Below the pieces are notes generated by a model that was not told where the DNA came from, ran no database searches, and saw nothing but the letters and a program-made list of their open reading frames with translations. 64,000 nucleotides of DNA from Eonycteris spelaea (Eukaryota > Chordata > Mammalia > Chiroptera > Pteropodidae), in NCBI GenBank assembly GCA_003508835.1, contig PUFA01000204.1, positions 2,480,001-2,544,000 on the forward strand, written 5' to 3'. Below, piece by piece: positions 25,385-37,189 of the stretch; within the stretch, counting starts at the first letter, position 1, and each line of letters opens with the position of its first letter. A program made the translations under genes and the position numbers.

Positions 25385-26640
25385 AAAAATTTTTTTGCAG
25401 CTTTATTGAAATATAATAGACATTAAAATTACTTTTTAATTGCACAAATCTGTGGAGATTTTGAACTACTCGTAGCCCCTGATCTGTCCAGACGGTTGTG
25501 CACCGGGTCTAGGACACACGTGCCACCCTAGGGCTGCTCTTCACTTTATCTGCAGATTCCTTCACTTTTCTCCTGTGTCCTGGGTCTCGTGTGTTTCTCT
25601 TTCCAGATTTACTCTCATTTTGGAAGAGCATGTGGAAGATAAGTGTTTTTGAGATATGGCAGGAAACACCTTTATTCTACACCCCATTTGATGGATAATT
25701 TGACTGGTTGTAGAATTCTCAGTTGACATTGTCCTTCAGAATTTTGGAGGCAAGTTCCATTGCCTTCTGGCATTGTCTTACTGTGAGGGAATCTGAAGCT
25801 ATTTTGATTTCTTATGTGTTGACATGTGACCAGTTTTTTTCTGTCTAGAAACTTTTTGAATTATCTTTTTGTCCACACAGTGTTCTGAATTTTCACAGTG
25901 CTGTAACTTGTGGATTTCTTTTGATCCATTCTATTGGGGGCTCAGTAAGCCCTTTTTATCTGGAAACTCATTCCTGGGAAAATTTCTTAAATACTTTTAA
26001 TGGTAGTTTTTTTTTTTTTTCTTTTTTTCCTCCTTCTGCTAATTTTATTTTTCAGATGTTGGACCTTCTGGACTGGCCTTTTAATTTTTTCATCCTTCTC
26101 TTCCTTTTTGCTTCTTGACTTTTTTTCTTTCTGGAAGATTTGCTCAACTTAATTTTCCAGTCCTATTAATTTTTTTTCAAACTTCTGTTGTCTTGTTTTG
26201 AATTTTCTAGAGCTCTCTTTAAAAATCACACCCTCTTTCATGGATGCTATCTTTCTCTGCGGCAGTGACATATTTTAAAAAGTTTTTCTTCTTCTTGCAT
26301 AGTCTTTGTGTCCTTGGGTTGCTTTTTTTTGGTTTAATTTGGTTTCTGTCCATGTTAATAGCTTTCCTCAAATATCTGGTTGTCTGCTCAAGGTTAGGTC
26401 AGGGCAGAAATTACTGAGTTTAATAAAAGGCTTTTACTCTGACCCCAATGTAGGATGATGTTTGAGGGCTGTCTTTGGGGGGATCCTGCAAAATCAGTAT
26501 CATGGCTCCTTCATGTTGAGCTGGTCAGGTTTCTCAGAGCTTCCTGGAGTTCACAGTCTGTCAGTTCACAGTCAGACTGGGAGTCAAGAAGAGGATGTGT
26601 AATCAATCTACCATCTTAGCTTGGCTAAGTGCTTATATTG
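25385..26640 (-). mobile_element. Older HAL1/L1-related element, antisense
   Basis: GGTTGTAGAATTCTCAGTTGA, TCCATTGCCTTCTGGCATTG and CAGATGTTGGACCTTCTGG with following T-rich stretches match the antisense ORF1 region of HAL1-type half-L1 elements. The frame is destroyed. The left end is an antisense L1-like tail (GCAGCTTTATTGAAATATAA at 25398). Confidence 0.55.
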
Positions 26641-26689
26641 CACAAAATTGTGAAGTTTAATTCTTAACCCCATTGTTATTCCTTTACCT

Positions 26690-27180
26690 TGCATTTTAAG
26701 AAACAGCTTTTATTGACATATTCATTGATATACCATACAATCAATTTAAAGTGTTAGTATGATACCGAGCAATATTTGCAGTGTTCTGTAGCCTGCATTT
26801 TTTTCTTTTATTGAACTATATTTGATGTATAACATTGTAAATTTAAAGTGTACAACATGTTGATTTGACTTTCTATATTGTAATGTTTGCCATTGTAGCA
26901 GTAGTTAGCATCTTTATTACATAGTTATAATTTCCTTTTTTGTGGGGGGGAATAATTTAGGTCTAGTCTCTTAAAAAGTATGATAATTACAATACAATGT
27001 TGTTATATATATTCACTATGCTGTACATTAGATCTCTATGACTTGTTCAGTAGTCGCAAATTTATATCTTTAAATAGCATCTCTTCTCTTCCAGCACCCC
27101 CTAGCTTCCTGGTAACCTCTGTTTTACTTTTTTTTTTTTTAATGAGTTATACTTTTTTTGATTACACATATAAATGAAAC
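26690..27180 (-). mobile_element. L1 3'-end fragments, antisense
   Basis: Two antisense L1 tails lie in a row. The first is AGCTTTTATTGACATATTCA with CATACAATCAATTTAAAGTG. The second begins TTATTGAACTATATTTGATG and continues GTGTACAACATGTTGATTTG and TATTCACTATGCTGTACATT. Confidence 0.7.
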
Positions 27181-27279
27181 TTGAATTTCTTAAATTTTAT
27201 ATAGAAGTGAAAAACACATTTTTTTTACAGCACTTATTACTTCCTGATATTATATTATGTATTTGTGCATCATCTCTCT

Positions 27280-27400
27280 CCATCACTGGAATGTAAGTCC
27301 TGTGAGGGCTGGGAATTTGTCTTGTTTACTGCTGAAGCCACAGCATCTAGAACAGTGCCTGGTCTATGCTAGGCTTCCAACCAGTGTTTGTTTAACACAT
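27280..27400 (+). repeat. L2 LINE 3' end
   Basis: GGAATGTAAGTCCTGTGAGG, GCTGGGAATTTGTCTTG, CTAGAACAGTGCCTGGTC and CCAGTGTTTGTTTAA follow the L2 3' terminus closely. Confidence 0.8.
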
Positions 27401-27966
27401 GTTTTACTTGGAACGTTGTTCGGGCTTCCGTTCCTTTCCAAACCAAACCCTTACCTATTGTACATGATTGTGAATCTGCTTGTTGAAGTAGAAGAACATT
27501 GAGGCAAGGATAAAGTTTGGACTAAAAAATAATGTTTCAGAGACCTGACATTTAGCCCTTGCTCAGGCAAAAACTGTTATTTATTTAACCTTTTCATATT
27601 CCATTTTTCTTAGGGTGACTAATGCCTGCTCTGCCTGCTTCAAATGAAGTTCCTGTGAGATGCTCTTATGAGAGAAAGTACTTTAAAAAGTACACAATGC
27701 TGTTGTAACACAGGGCCTTTAAAAATCAGGAATAAACTTTTAGCTTATTTTCAAGCCCCTTAGCTTTTGAAAATTGGAGTTATTAATGATAATAGAACTA
27801 GCCTTGAGGCAATTAGAATAAGTAATGTATGCACTGAGTTCATGAATAAAAGAAGAGTCTCTTCTGTGGTGCTATCTTTGGGTGTTAGGGTTGGTGATAA
27901 AGGGAATATTGTGGTCTAGGAAGGTGTTAATATAATATTTGTAGAAAATATGTTTAAGTTCTGGGT

Positions 27967-27967
27967 G

Positions 27968-27991
<24 letters not shown>
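27967..27991. repeat. Poly(T) tract
   Basis: About 24 T followed by six A. No SINE or LINE body is recognisable on its right, so the source of the tail is unclear. Confidence 0.7.
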
Positions 27992-27998
<7 letters not shown>

Positions 27999-28564
27999 CT
28001 TAAGTAGCTAAATTTGGTTAACTAGTGACCACTAGCCAAGGAAACCGTGCCATGTTTTTGATAACCCTGCGGCAATATTATTTGTTTTCATCCTTTGGTT
28101 AGTTCAGGTGTATTTTAAAATGCACTCTTTTAAACAAGCGGGATATAGGTAAATAGGATTCCAAGGTTCCTTCTTTCCAAACTAATCATAATTATTTGGA
28201 ATTGAACTTCCCATTTAGTTACACTTACTGATAAATATTTGTGAGGACGTGACGAACCGAGAACCTAAGGGCAGGAATTGGCCCCCAGCTTGGTATTTTT
28301 CAGGCCTCTGAAGATAGTGGAGTTGGTTACTAAGGCCTAAAACTTACTCATTCTTGCCCATCCCAACCTTTTCCCATCTCCCCCAAAGTTTTTTCTTTTT
28401 CCTCGGTTGAACCTCAAGTCATGCTATCTGTCGGTGATCCATGCAAAGCCCAGCTCTAATTGATTGATTTATCCCCATTTTCCATCCCAGCCTCTGAGCT
28501 GCCATCCCGTGTGCTTAGCGTACGTATCTGTGTGCTGCAACTTTCTTTTTCCCTTTTCTCTTTT

Positions 28565-28690
28565 GAGCCATTCCTTCAACAGATATGTGTTGATTGACTG
28601 TTCTGTGCTTGGCACCCTTCTAGGCACTGGGACACAGAAGTAAACAGTCCAGAAACCCTGCCCGCATGGAATTACATGGAGCTGTAAGCT
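28565..28690 (-). repeat. L2 LINE 3' end, antisense
   Basis: CCTTCAACAGATATGTGTTG, then TTCTAGGCACTGGGACACAG and GGAATTACATGGAGCT, is the antisense of the L2 terminus. Confidence 0.7.
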
Positions 28691-29879
28691 CTCCAACTGA
28701 GCACCTCTATTAATTGCCTCTAATATAAAATAAATGTATATAATGAAAAAAATCCATGAATATCTTGACTAAAGTTCAGTGGTCTTTGTTCATATTTTAA
28801 GAAGTTAATAGCACTTTAAATTTTTCTGAGGAATTAAGCTTTCATTGTTTTATTTAGGAATGATCTTTCATTGTTTTTTTTTTGCTCTGATTCGGTCAAT
28901 GACACTCAATAATAAAGGATTCTTCCCTTTACTGAATAGCAAAGGTTTGCCATGAAACCTGGCCTGGTGAAATAGATGGAGAATTTGCTGTTTTAAATTC
29001 AGTTCCATGAGTAACCAGCCTAAGAATTCAGTGTGATATCTGCCCTTTCTTCTTCAATTAAGATAAAGAGTTCAGCATTCTCTTTTTTTTCCTTTTATAG
29101 ATGTTTTTATTGGTAACTTCTTTGGTAAATGTTTATCATTGGCTGCCTCTGCTCCTCTGTAGATTATTAGAAAATGTGCGAACGAAGCCAGGTTTCAGTA
29201 GCAGTGTAGCCTTGAGTATGTCACTTAACCTGTTTGGGTTTCATTTCTCACACATAAAATACAAGGGCTCGGGAAAGCTGTTCAAAAGTCTCTTGCTGTG
29301 CTAAAAATTTTAACAAAGTCTTAGGAAGGGAATGAATGAAGATAGGGCTCAGGGTGTATGTGTCATTACCTTGCAGATGTTTGACGTGTGATGTTTGCAC
29401 AGGTTTTGACTTAGAAACCTGAGTCTGTGCTGAAAGACTCACTGGAATTGTGAAGAATTTGTCAAGGACGTTGCTCCAGGGATAGTGAATGAGAATGAAG
29501 ATGTTTTTCAACATAAGAAAATAATAGGTTAGTAGAATTTACAACAGGAAGGATAAAAAAAAAAACACTAAATAGAAGCATATGCTTTCTTTTCCAGCTA
29601 TTTTAATACTGAGAGAACAGTCTTAGAAAAGGAAGTTATTGCCTGAGTGGCTGAAAGATCTTTGTATCCTGAATTCGTCTGAAGTTGACCTTCTGTACTT
29701 TAATTCTAGTTTTGTGGTTAAATAGCCAATGTTTTTGCTTTGCCAAGCATAATTGCCCTCTCAATGGGATGATGATTTGAAGTAACCACAAACTTTCAGA
29801 AAGTACAAAAATTCTTGTTGGTTTCCTAATTCCATATTCAGCTGCATGATGAGGTGTGCCTTTGGGAATCTTAAGGAAT

Positions 29880-30200
29880 TGAGAGAAATCGGCAAAAATA
29901 GGTAAAAGGGTATAAACTTTCAGCTGTAAGATGAATAAGGTCTGAGGATTTAATGTATAATATGGTGACTACAGTTGATAACACAATATTGTATAATTGA
30001 AATTTGCTAAGTGATTAGGACTTAAGTGTTCTCACCAACAAACAAATAAATCAATATGCGAGGTGTTATATGTTTTAATTAGTTAAATAATTAAATAGGT
30101 GGAATCCTTTCACAATGTATACATATATTAAATCATCATGATGTACACTTTAACTGTCTTACAATTTCATATCAATCAACAAAACTGAAATTTTAAAAAT
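29880..30200 (+). mobile_element. L1 3'-end fragment
   Basis: AACTTTCAGCTGTAAGATGA, AATATGGTGACTACAGTTGA, GTGTTCTCACCAACAAACAA and CACAATGTATACATATATTA are the sense L1MA-type 3' UTR, ending near a decayed 'tcaatcaac' tail. Confidence 0.75.
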
Positions 30201-30649
30201 TAAAGCAAATGAATTTAGAAAAGTTGCCAGGAAAAAGTCTTCCTCTGCGTTGTAGGAGGTGAGCAAATAGCAAAAGTGATTTAATTTACCTGGCAAGCAA
30301 GTAGAGCTTTGGCAGTTTTGTGATATAATTTTATGTCAGGGTAGAACAGAAAGTGACAATTGAAACAAAGGTTAATAAATATAAGAATCAGATTGGTGAT
30401 ATCAAAAACTTTGCTAGAATTTTAGGCAAATATCCTTTTTTTTTTCAAAATGCTAGGCATTATTTCAAAATGCTAAGCATTTTGAAAACCTATTTTAGGA
30501 AGAGGCGTGGGCTTGAGATCCTGGGCTTTGAGCCAGGGTCTGGCTTCATAGAATTTTCTCAGTTGAGGTTAAAAAAAAAAGTGAGTTTTTAGATTTTATG
30601 TACATGAGACTCTTTAGGAAGCACATTGCTGCACAGAATACATTCTCTG

Positions 30650-30785
30650 CCTCTTTGCCAGTCCAGCAAAGTCCATGGCATCACCTGGGAGCTTGTTAGA
30701 AATTCAGAGTCATGGTCATCATAGCTGAACTTCTGATTGAGAAGATATGGTGACCAAATCCCTAAAATTTGAGAAGCACAGGTCT
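30650..30785. mobile_element. MER20-like hAT-Charlie element
   Basis: GGCATCACCTGGGAGCTTGT, TAGAAATTCAGAGTC and AATTTGAGAAGCACAGGTC follow the order of MER20-type elements. The middle is diverged. Confidence 0.6.
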
Positions 30786-30820
30786 ACCCCATGGAAAAAT
30801 GTTCTCTTATTTTCACATTG

Positions 30821-30875
30821 GCGGCGGGGGTGGGGGGGGGGGGGGAGGGGGAAGACAGTGGGAGGAGGGAGAGGA
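30821..30875. repeat. G-rich low-complexity tract
   Basis: It contains a run of about 15 G broken only by single A or T, then further GGG groups. It is dense enough for a G-quadruplex on the + strand. A C-rich patch follows at 30883-30893. Confidence 0.75.
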
Positions 30876-30884
30876 GAAAAAGTC

Positions 30885-31045
30885 CCCTCCCCCAGGTTGA
30901 GATATAATTGCCACATAAAAGTGTGTGTGTTTAGAGTGTATGAATGATTTGATACATGTATGCATTGTGAAATGGTTAACACAATTAAGTTAACACATCC
31001 ATCACCTCAAGTAGTTATCACTTTTTAAAAATTGTCACATTTTAA
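30885..31045 (-). mobile_element. L1 3'-end fragment, antisense
   Basis: GGTTGAGATATAATTGCCAC, GAATGATTTGATACATGTAT and CATCCATCACCTCAAGTAGT are the antisense L1 3' UTR. Confidence 0.7.
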
Positions 31046-31435
31046 AAATTGACTTGGGAAAATGGTATTGAAATGCTTTTCTTATGAAGAACACTTGGGT
31101 ATGTTAATCTGAGTGTCTCATTACTTGATGAAAACCACTTGTGCTTGAGACCAGACTCGTCTTAAGGACAGGGACTGCTTGCTGCTGCCTCCTTCCTCTG
31201 CCGCTCTCAGCTCGATGTCCTTCACATGGCAGTCGCTCAGGGTCAGTGGAGGATATGGCCCTCCTCTCAGCCCGGGACTCCAAAGGCAGTGGGGAAGTCA
31301 ACATAGAAATTTTATTTATATTTATTTTTATCTCAAAAAAGTGAGCTTTACTAATGTTTAGTATAGATATTATTGATGATACTTATATACTTTACAAATG
31401 AAGGTACATATTTGGGTATGAATGTTGAAATTCTT

Positions 31436-33737
31436 TTTATAAAAAATTTTTTATTTTTTATTTTATTTTTTAAATTTTATTAGTTTCAAGTATACAGTAC
31501 ATTGGTTACCCATCTATATAGTTCATAAAATGATCCCCCCCAGTTGCTCCCTCCCTCCCCTGACCCTCCACCTAGCCAATGTATTAATGCTAATTGCATT
31601 CCCTATGTCGTGCTCCCCATCCCTATGACCATCTGTTAGCTACTAATTTGTACTTCTTCAACCCTTCACCCCATTCTCCCAGTCTCCCAACCCCCCCTCC
31701 AGTCTGTCTGTCACCAAATCATCCACTATATTTGTGAGTCTGTTTTTGATTAGTTTGTTCTTTTATTCTTTAGATTTTGCATATAAGTGAAATCATATAG
31801 CGTTTATCTTTCTTTTTGACTTAACTACTTTCTAGGTTCATCAAAGCAATATCTTTTTCCATCCCCTTCCTTTTCATATCTAGGGGTCTTGTTTTCTTAT
31901 CCTTTCAGTCACTCTATCTTTTGGTTGGAGCACTTAATTCTTTTCCATTTAAGGTACTTATAGAATGTAGTTGTTAGCATTCTTTATTCCTGTTTTGATA
32001 CCGGTTTTTTCTTCTTAAAGAAGTCCCTCCAACTTTCCTGTAATTCTGGCTTGGTGGCGATAAATTCCTTTAGCTTATTTTTGCCTGGGAAGCTCTTTAT
32101 CTGTCCCTCAATTCTAAATGATAGCTTTGCTGGATAAGTTATTCTTGGTTGTAGATCCTGGTTCTTCATTTTGTTGACCACTTTTTGCCAAGCCCTTCTG
32201 TCCTGCATAGTTTCTTTTGAGAAATCAGCGGCCAGTCTTATGGGTGCTCCCTTATAAGTAACTATCTGTTTTTCTCTTGCTGCTTTTAATATTCTTTCTC
32301 TGTATTTAACCTTTGGCATTTAATTATGATGTGTCTTGGTGTGGACCTCTTTGGATCCCTGATTTTTGGAATTCTCTGAGCTTCCTGAAATTTATGTTTA
32401 TTTCCTTCACCAGGTTAGGGAAATATTCCATCATTATTTCTTCAAACAGTTGTTCAACATCTTGATTTTCTTCAGTTACACTGATCAGACGAATATTTGG
32501 AGCCTTAATAAAGTCCCATATTCTCCTTAAATTATTTTTATAGTCTTGGGATCTTTTTTCTGCCCTTCTGATTGAGTGTTCCGATTGGCTTTCTTGTCCT
32601 CTAGATAGGGTATGTGATCTTCTTTACTCATTTTGTTCTTTTGTTTGTTCTATTTAATATACTTCTCATCTCAGATAATGTGTTCTCCATTTCAGACTGG
32701 TTCCCTTTTATAATTTCCATTTCCATTTTTATCTCTTTTGGAGTTCTCTACATTTCCCAAAAGTTTATTGAACATCTTTATAACTAGTTTTTTGAACTCT
32801 GCATCTGTTAGATTACTTGGCTCCATTATATCTGGATTTCTGTTCTGTTCTGTTATGGTTTCTGTTTCTTTGTTTTACCATTTTGGCTGACTTTCCTTGT
32901 CTGTTTCTATGTACTAAGCAAAGCTCCTAAGTCTCTGGTCTTATTAGTGTGGATTTGTGAAGTAGGTGAGGCACAGTCCTGAGAGGGTTCAGCTGCAGGC
33001 CAAGTTTAGCCCAAGCCTCCACCCCTCCAGGGCCACCTGTTAAGATTCAGCAAGCAATCCACAGATGCTGTGCTTATAGTTGCCTCAAAAGGCCACACCA
33101 GAAACCGAGGCCAGCTGCCTCCTCCATTGTGAGTCTCAGCAAGGAGCACCTGAGTTGCTGAGGATACACCTGGACGTGGCTTGGGTGGGGCCTGAGTTAG
33201 GGAGATGGGGTTTCAGGGAATCCTCTCGGCTGAGCGACCTCTGTTATCCAGTCTGATGACCTACGTACGGCAATGGCGGGGCTGTGTCCACGCACTGCTG
33301 TGGGAAGGGATCAACAGGGAACAATGGACACCACTGGCACTTCTGTATCGAGTGGGTCTCGCCTGGGCCCTCACTCCGACAATGTCTCCCTGTAAGTCCC
33401 TGGTGCCCCCTGTGCGCAGCCCAATAGGCACTGGTGCTCAGAGCAAGCAGGTCCATCACCGCAAAGATCTGCTCATGGAAGCGGCCCCTTTAGGAGACGT
33501 CTGCCTCTCTGCTGCCACAGCCTCTGTCCTTCTCAGCTGCTCAGGACCGGGCAGCCCGTCCTACCTTCTGCCATTGCAGGGTGCTTTCTTGGATTTCTCT
33601 GTAGTTGTATGGCTTGTTCATCTAGATCCCAGGTGATTTTTCCTTGTTGCTGCTCCTTGTTTCCGTCACAACTTTGATTTGGTCTCCGGAGGGATGAACA
33701 GAGCCTCTATCATCTACGCCATTTTTTTTCTCCCTCA
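31436..33737 (-). mobile_element. HAL1 (half-L1) element bounded by target-site duplications
   Basis: On the minus strand the element begins with a 5' part near 33737 (an 'aaaatggcg' motif as in L1 5' UTRs). It runs through an ORF1-type coding region (about 32600-31984) and then goes straight into a 3' UTR without any reverse-transcriptase ORF2. It ends in an A-rich tail at 31436-31490. The flanks repeat: GAATGTTGAAATTCTT at 31420-31435 and GAATGTTGAAAATTCTT at 33738-33754, a target-site duplication that differs by one base. A length near 2.3 kb and the lack of ORF2 fit HAL1, which uses the L1 machinery for mobility. The ORF1 frame is broken. Confidence 0.82.
31984..32319 (-). pseudogene. L1/HAL1 ORF1p C-terminal domain, frame-broken
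   Basis: The 111-residue open frame holds the C-terminal part of an L1-type ORF1 protein: KVKYRERILKAAREK, then VTYKGAPIRLAADFSKET, DRRAWQKVVNKMKNQ and LQPRITYPAKLSFRIEG. This is the nucleic-acid-binding C-terminal domain of the ORF1 trimer. The preceding ORF1 sequence (for example NLRRIWDFIKAPNIRLI) lies upstream on the minus strand in other frames. One base appears lost near 32386 and another near 32321, so the apparent start Met is only internal. The frame has no other stop in this domain, which suggests a fairly young copy. It does not encode a host gene. Confidence 0.85.
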
Positions 33738-33895
33738 GAATGTTGAAAATTCTTAATGATGGACTACTTGATGAAATCAAATCTGACTAGACGCCGTGTG
33801 TATACATCCTGAAGGGGCCAGTGGGATTCAGATAATTTAGCATGGCTCTGTCTCCAGAGTTGAAGATATTTGAAAATGACGCATTTTCAGTGAGA

Positions 33896-34000
33896 AAGAA
33901 CCTGAGTTTTCCTTATTTTACATATAAAGAAACAGGCTCAGACAGTACTGAAGTATTTACTTATCTAAGGTCCTAATATCTGAGATGAGGACAAAGGTTT
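33896..34000 (-). repeat. MIR SINE fragment, antisense
   Basis: CCTTATTTTACATATAAAGA, AACAGGCTCAGACAGTACTG and ATTTACTTATCTAAGGTCC follow the antisense MIR core. Confidence 0.55.
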
Positions 34001-34734
34001 TCCAACGTATGCTTCAATTTTCTTTCCATTGTTCCTTTGGCTTCTGAGTGCCTTCCAGGATCCTGGGGTATTTGTGGGGTGCCTCAGTCAGACACCAAGG
34101 GTGTGGGCAAAAGGAGAAAGGATGATAGGAAGGGGTCTTGTAGCCTGTCTTCAATCTGAATATTTCTACTTTTACCTGTTTTAGGAACAAAGAGGCTTCC
34201 ACTTTTATACATAATTAATTCCTGAAAACATGTGGTCTTCTTTCGAGATCAGATGAGATCAGATGCATTTCATTGCGTTTAGGGTGTTATGGCCATAGAC
34301 TCATGTGGTCTTCTTAAGAGAAGATTTACCTGATGGGAGACGGATTCTATTTTGTTTTAAAGAAGCATACCAGAATCGGTATATTCACAAGAATGTTATT
34401 GCAACCATTACTGTAGAATAACAGTGTTATAGTGATACTGTCATTGTTCAAGATGTTTTTGGAATTGCCTTGGAGAAGAGTTTATAAAATGCACCAAAAA
34501 AAATCAGTTTTTCTCAATATTTAAGCTTTGTTTTGGAAAAGCAATTGTATTATTCATCTTAATCACCCCTTTTATTCATATTTAAATGATCAGGCATTTC
34601 TTAAAATCCTAATTATACTTTCAAAGGATATTTTCATCATTTAAAAGAATGTCATTAAAAAAAAAGTCATAGACTTTAGAGGAAAATGTAGATATTTCCA
34701 AAGAAGAGTTTTGAACAAAGACAGTATTCAGTCT

Positions 34735-35070
34735 CTGAGTTGCAGTTTGAAAAACAACTGCCTATTCCAAGCGATGTGCTAGGTGCCATGGCTACAAAGG
34801 CGAGTAATATATAGTCCAGCTCTTGAGATACATACCCTGGTGAAGGAGAATACAATTAAATACAAAAGTACCATTTAGAGACACTACTCTTGTTATGTTG
34901 AGTATAAGCAAAAGCCCAGAGAAAGGAAGGATGGTTTCAGCCTAGTTGGTACTGAGTGAGGGACAGTGCCTCGGATGAGTGGAAGTGGCTTTACGGACGA
35001 GTTTGAGTTGAAACGTTTTTACAGGTGTGGAAGAAGTTCTTAGGTCAAGGAAACAGGGTGAACCTTGGCA
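34735..35070 (-). repeat. L2-related fragment, antisense
   Basis: GATGTGCTAGGTGCCATGGC and 'tacataccctggtgaaggaga' resemble the antisense L2 3' end. The later part resembles the dispersed repeat also seen at about 20.5-21 kb and 53.7-54.1 kb. Confidence 0.45.
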
Positions 35071-35449
35071 TGAAGTCAGTAAAATGCATGGATATATTTG
35101 GAGAATGATGAATAAAGTAGTGTGACTAGAACATAGGCGATGGAGTAGTTGAGGGAGCTGAGTTCTGAGGGCAGTTTCTCCCCTGGTAGGGAAGAAAGCT
35201 CCATGAGAGTAGGGACTTTGGTCACATCCTCCCTGTCTGCAAAGATACCTGGTGTATAGCAGGTGGTCAACACATGTTTTTGATTTAATGAGAAAACTGT
35301 TGCAATTAAATTCTGAAGATTCTTCACCTTTTGTTGGACTTTATCTTGTGGTCATTGAAGGTTTTTCATGAGAGATATGTCAAGGTGTGTTTTAAAAATG
35401 TCACTCTGGCAGTGAGAAAGAACTGTTCTTCTCCAATGTTTACCTGAAG

Positions 35450-35550
35450 AGCTTGTCCAATTCTGTAGGTCTGAGAGAGGGCCTGCTAATTTCCATTTCC
35501 GACAAGCTCCCAGGTGTTAATGATGCTGTTAGTAGTCTCATTTTGAGTAG
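35450..35550. mobile_element. MER20-type hAT-Charlie fragment
   Basis: TTCCGACAAGCTCCCAGGTG, then TTAATGATGCTGTTAG and TCATTTTGAGTAGCAAAG, is the antisense end of MER20. Confidence 0.7.
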
Positions 35551-35749
35551 CAAAGGGAGAATGGATTGGATCATTTCAATAAGGAAGTTTCCAGAAACAA
35601 TAGAAGGGTGGATTTAGAAATGGTGCTTACTCTAAAAGGCTGTATTTGGGATTTAGAAGATGAGAGTAAAGCTGTTTTGGTGTTTAAAATTCTGTCTCCC
35701 TTCAAAATACTACTCTTAAGGTATTATTTTCCCTTTTCTTTTCCTTTTT

Positions 35750-35820
35750 TTCTCCCTTCCTTCCTTCCTTCCTTCCTTCCTTCCTTCCTTCCTTCCTTCC
35801 TTCCTTCCTTCCTTCCTTTT
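35750..35820. repeat. (TTCC)n microsatellite
   Basis: An almost perfect run of about 15 TTCC units lies between T-rich flanks. Confidence 0.95.
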
Positions 35821-37189
35821 TATTTATTTTTGGTTTATATCTTAAGGAAATGGGTTGCTTCCTGTGATTTAAAGATAGGAATTTGAGACCCTCATGAAAT
35901 ACGTCATAGAGCTTCCCTGTTTGTAAGGAACCTTTGTTATTTGCAGAATAAAGAAAATGTAATCCAAATGGTAATGATATTTAGAGAGTTTAAAAGGAAG
36001 CACCTTTTGAAAAAAAATTTAATGAGCTAGCTTTGATGTTTGGTCACTTTCCATTGTCTTTTGCATTTGTTTGTGATACAGCAAATATTGTGGTCTATGT
36101 GTAATGACTATACCCTGGTACTACGTAGAGGTCATATGAAGTGAATAAATTAAGTCCTAAATGATCATATATGTAATAGTGAAGATAAAGCAATCAGATT
36201 AATGGTAAATAGTACAAATCATAGTATATGTGTGTATATATATTCTACATATAGATAATTAGGACATATGGAGTAGATATAGATATATAAATAGGTTATG
36301 CCACCTTTTTACCTTCAAAGTATGTAGAAAGTAACATACCATAAAAACAAGACTGATAACATGTTATGTAAATTCAGAGGGAAAGAGAAAAGATAATCAG
36401 AAAATTCATCAATCTTCATTTGCTCACATTAGTTAACAAATGAAGCCCAAGCTATGTAGCCTGTCACCTGAGAACATGGTCCCCTGGCTTTAGGCAAAGA
36501 GAACAGTGAAGATTAGGAGCTGAGTTTGGGACTAAGTGAATTTGAGAGGCTATGGAAGGTTAAGTAAGTGTCAAGGATGCTTTTTGAAATAGAAAACTGT
36601 GGTCTAAACAGAGTCAGGCTAGAGAAGTAAATTTGTGTGCTATTTACTTTGAAGAAATTGTTGTGTGAAGTGATAAAATTGTCTTGAGAAAGACAGTGGA
36701 GACAATAAAAGATGAAGGAAGACATCTTTGGAAAATATCGGCATCAAGGTGTGTTGAATATAAGAAAGCGGAATCTGGGAAGGATTCTAGAAGGCAGAGA
36801 AGCAGGAAAGCACCGCAGAGGCTGAGAGGACTTTCATTAAGGAGGATCAGTTAGCAGACTTTGCTATACAGAGAGATTAAGAAGAATGAGAAGTAAAGAA
36901 TGTGTTATTAGTGATTTATGAAAACAAGTAAGTTGCTCAAATATTTAAGAATCTCTACAAAGAGTAGTGTGAATAAGTAAAACTATAGCAGCATCAACAT
37001 TTAGTAAGTGACAAGCTATGGCAGTGTATTTCCTTCTAAGTGTGGTGTTTCATGGAGCCTTAGAAGCCTATAGGTTTATAGATCCCTGTAGATAGATGCC
37101 TCTTATAGTTTGCAAGGTCTCTTTGTATTCAAAGCCTGTTTTCAGGGTGGGTAGTAGTTATGCCCAAATATACATCTAAAGAACCTCAC

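Noticed and set aside
30719..30982. Pro-rich 87-codon frame on the minus strand
   Set aside because: It translates the G-rich low-complexity tract and an L1 tail.
33205..33636. 143-codon open frame on the + strand
   Set aside because: It runs opposite to the HAL1 5' part (element on the minus strand), has no family resemblance, and is a by-product of that GC-richer repeat.
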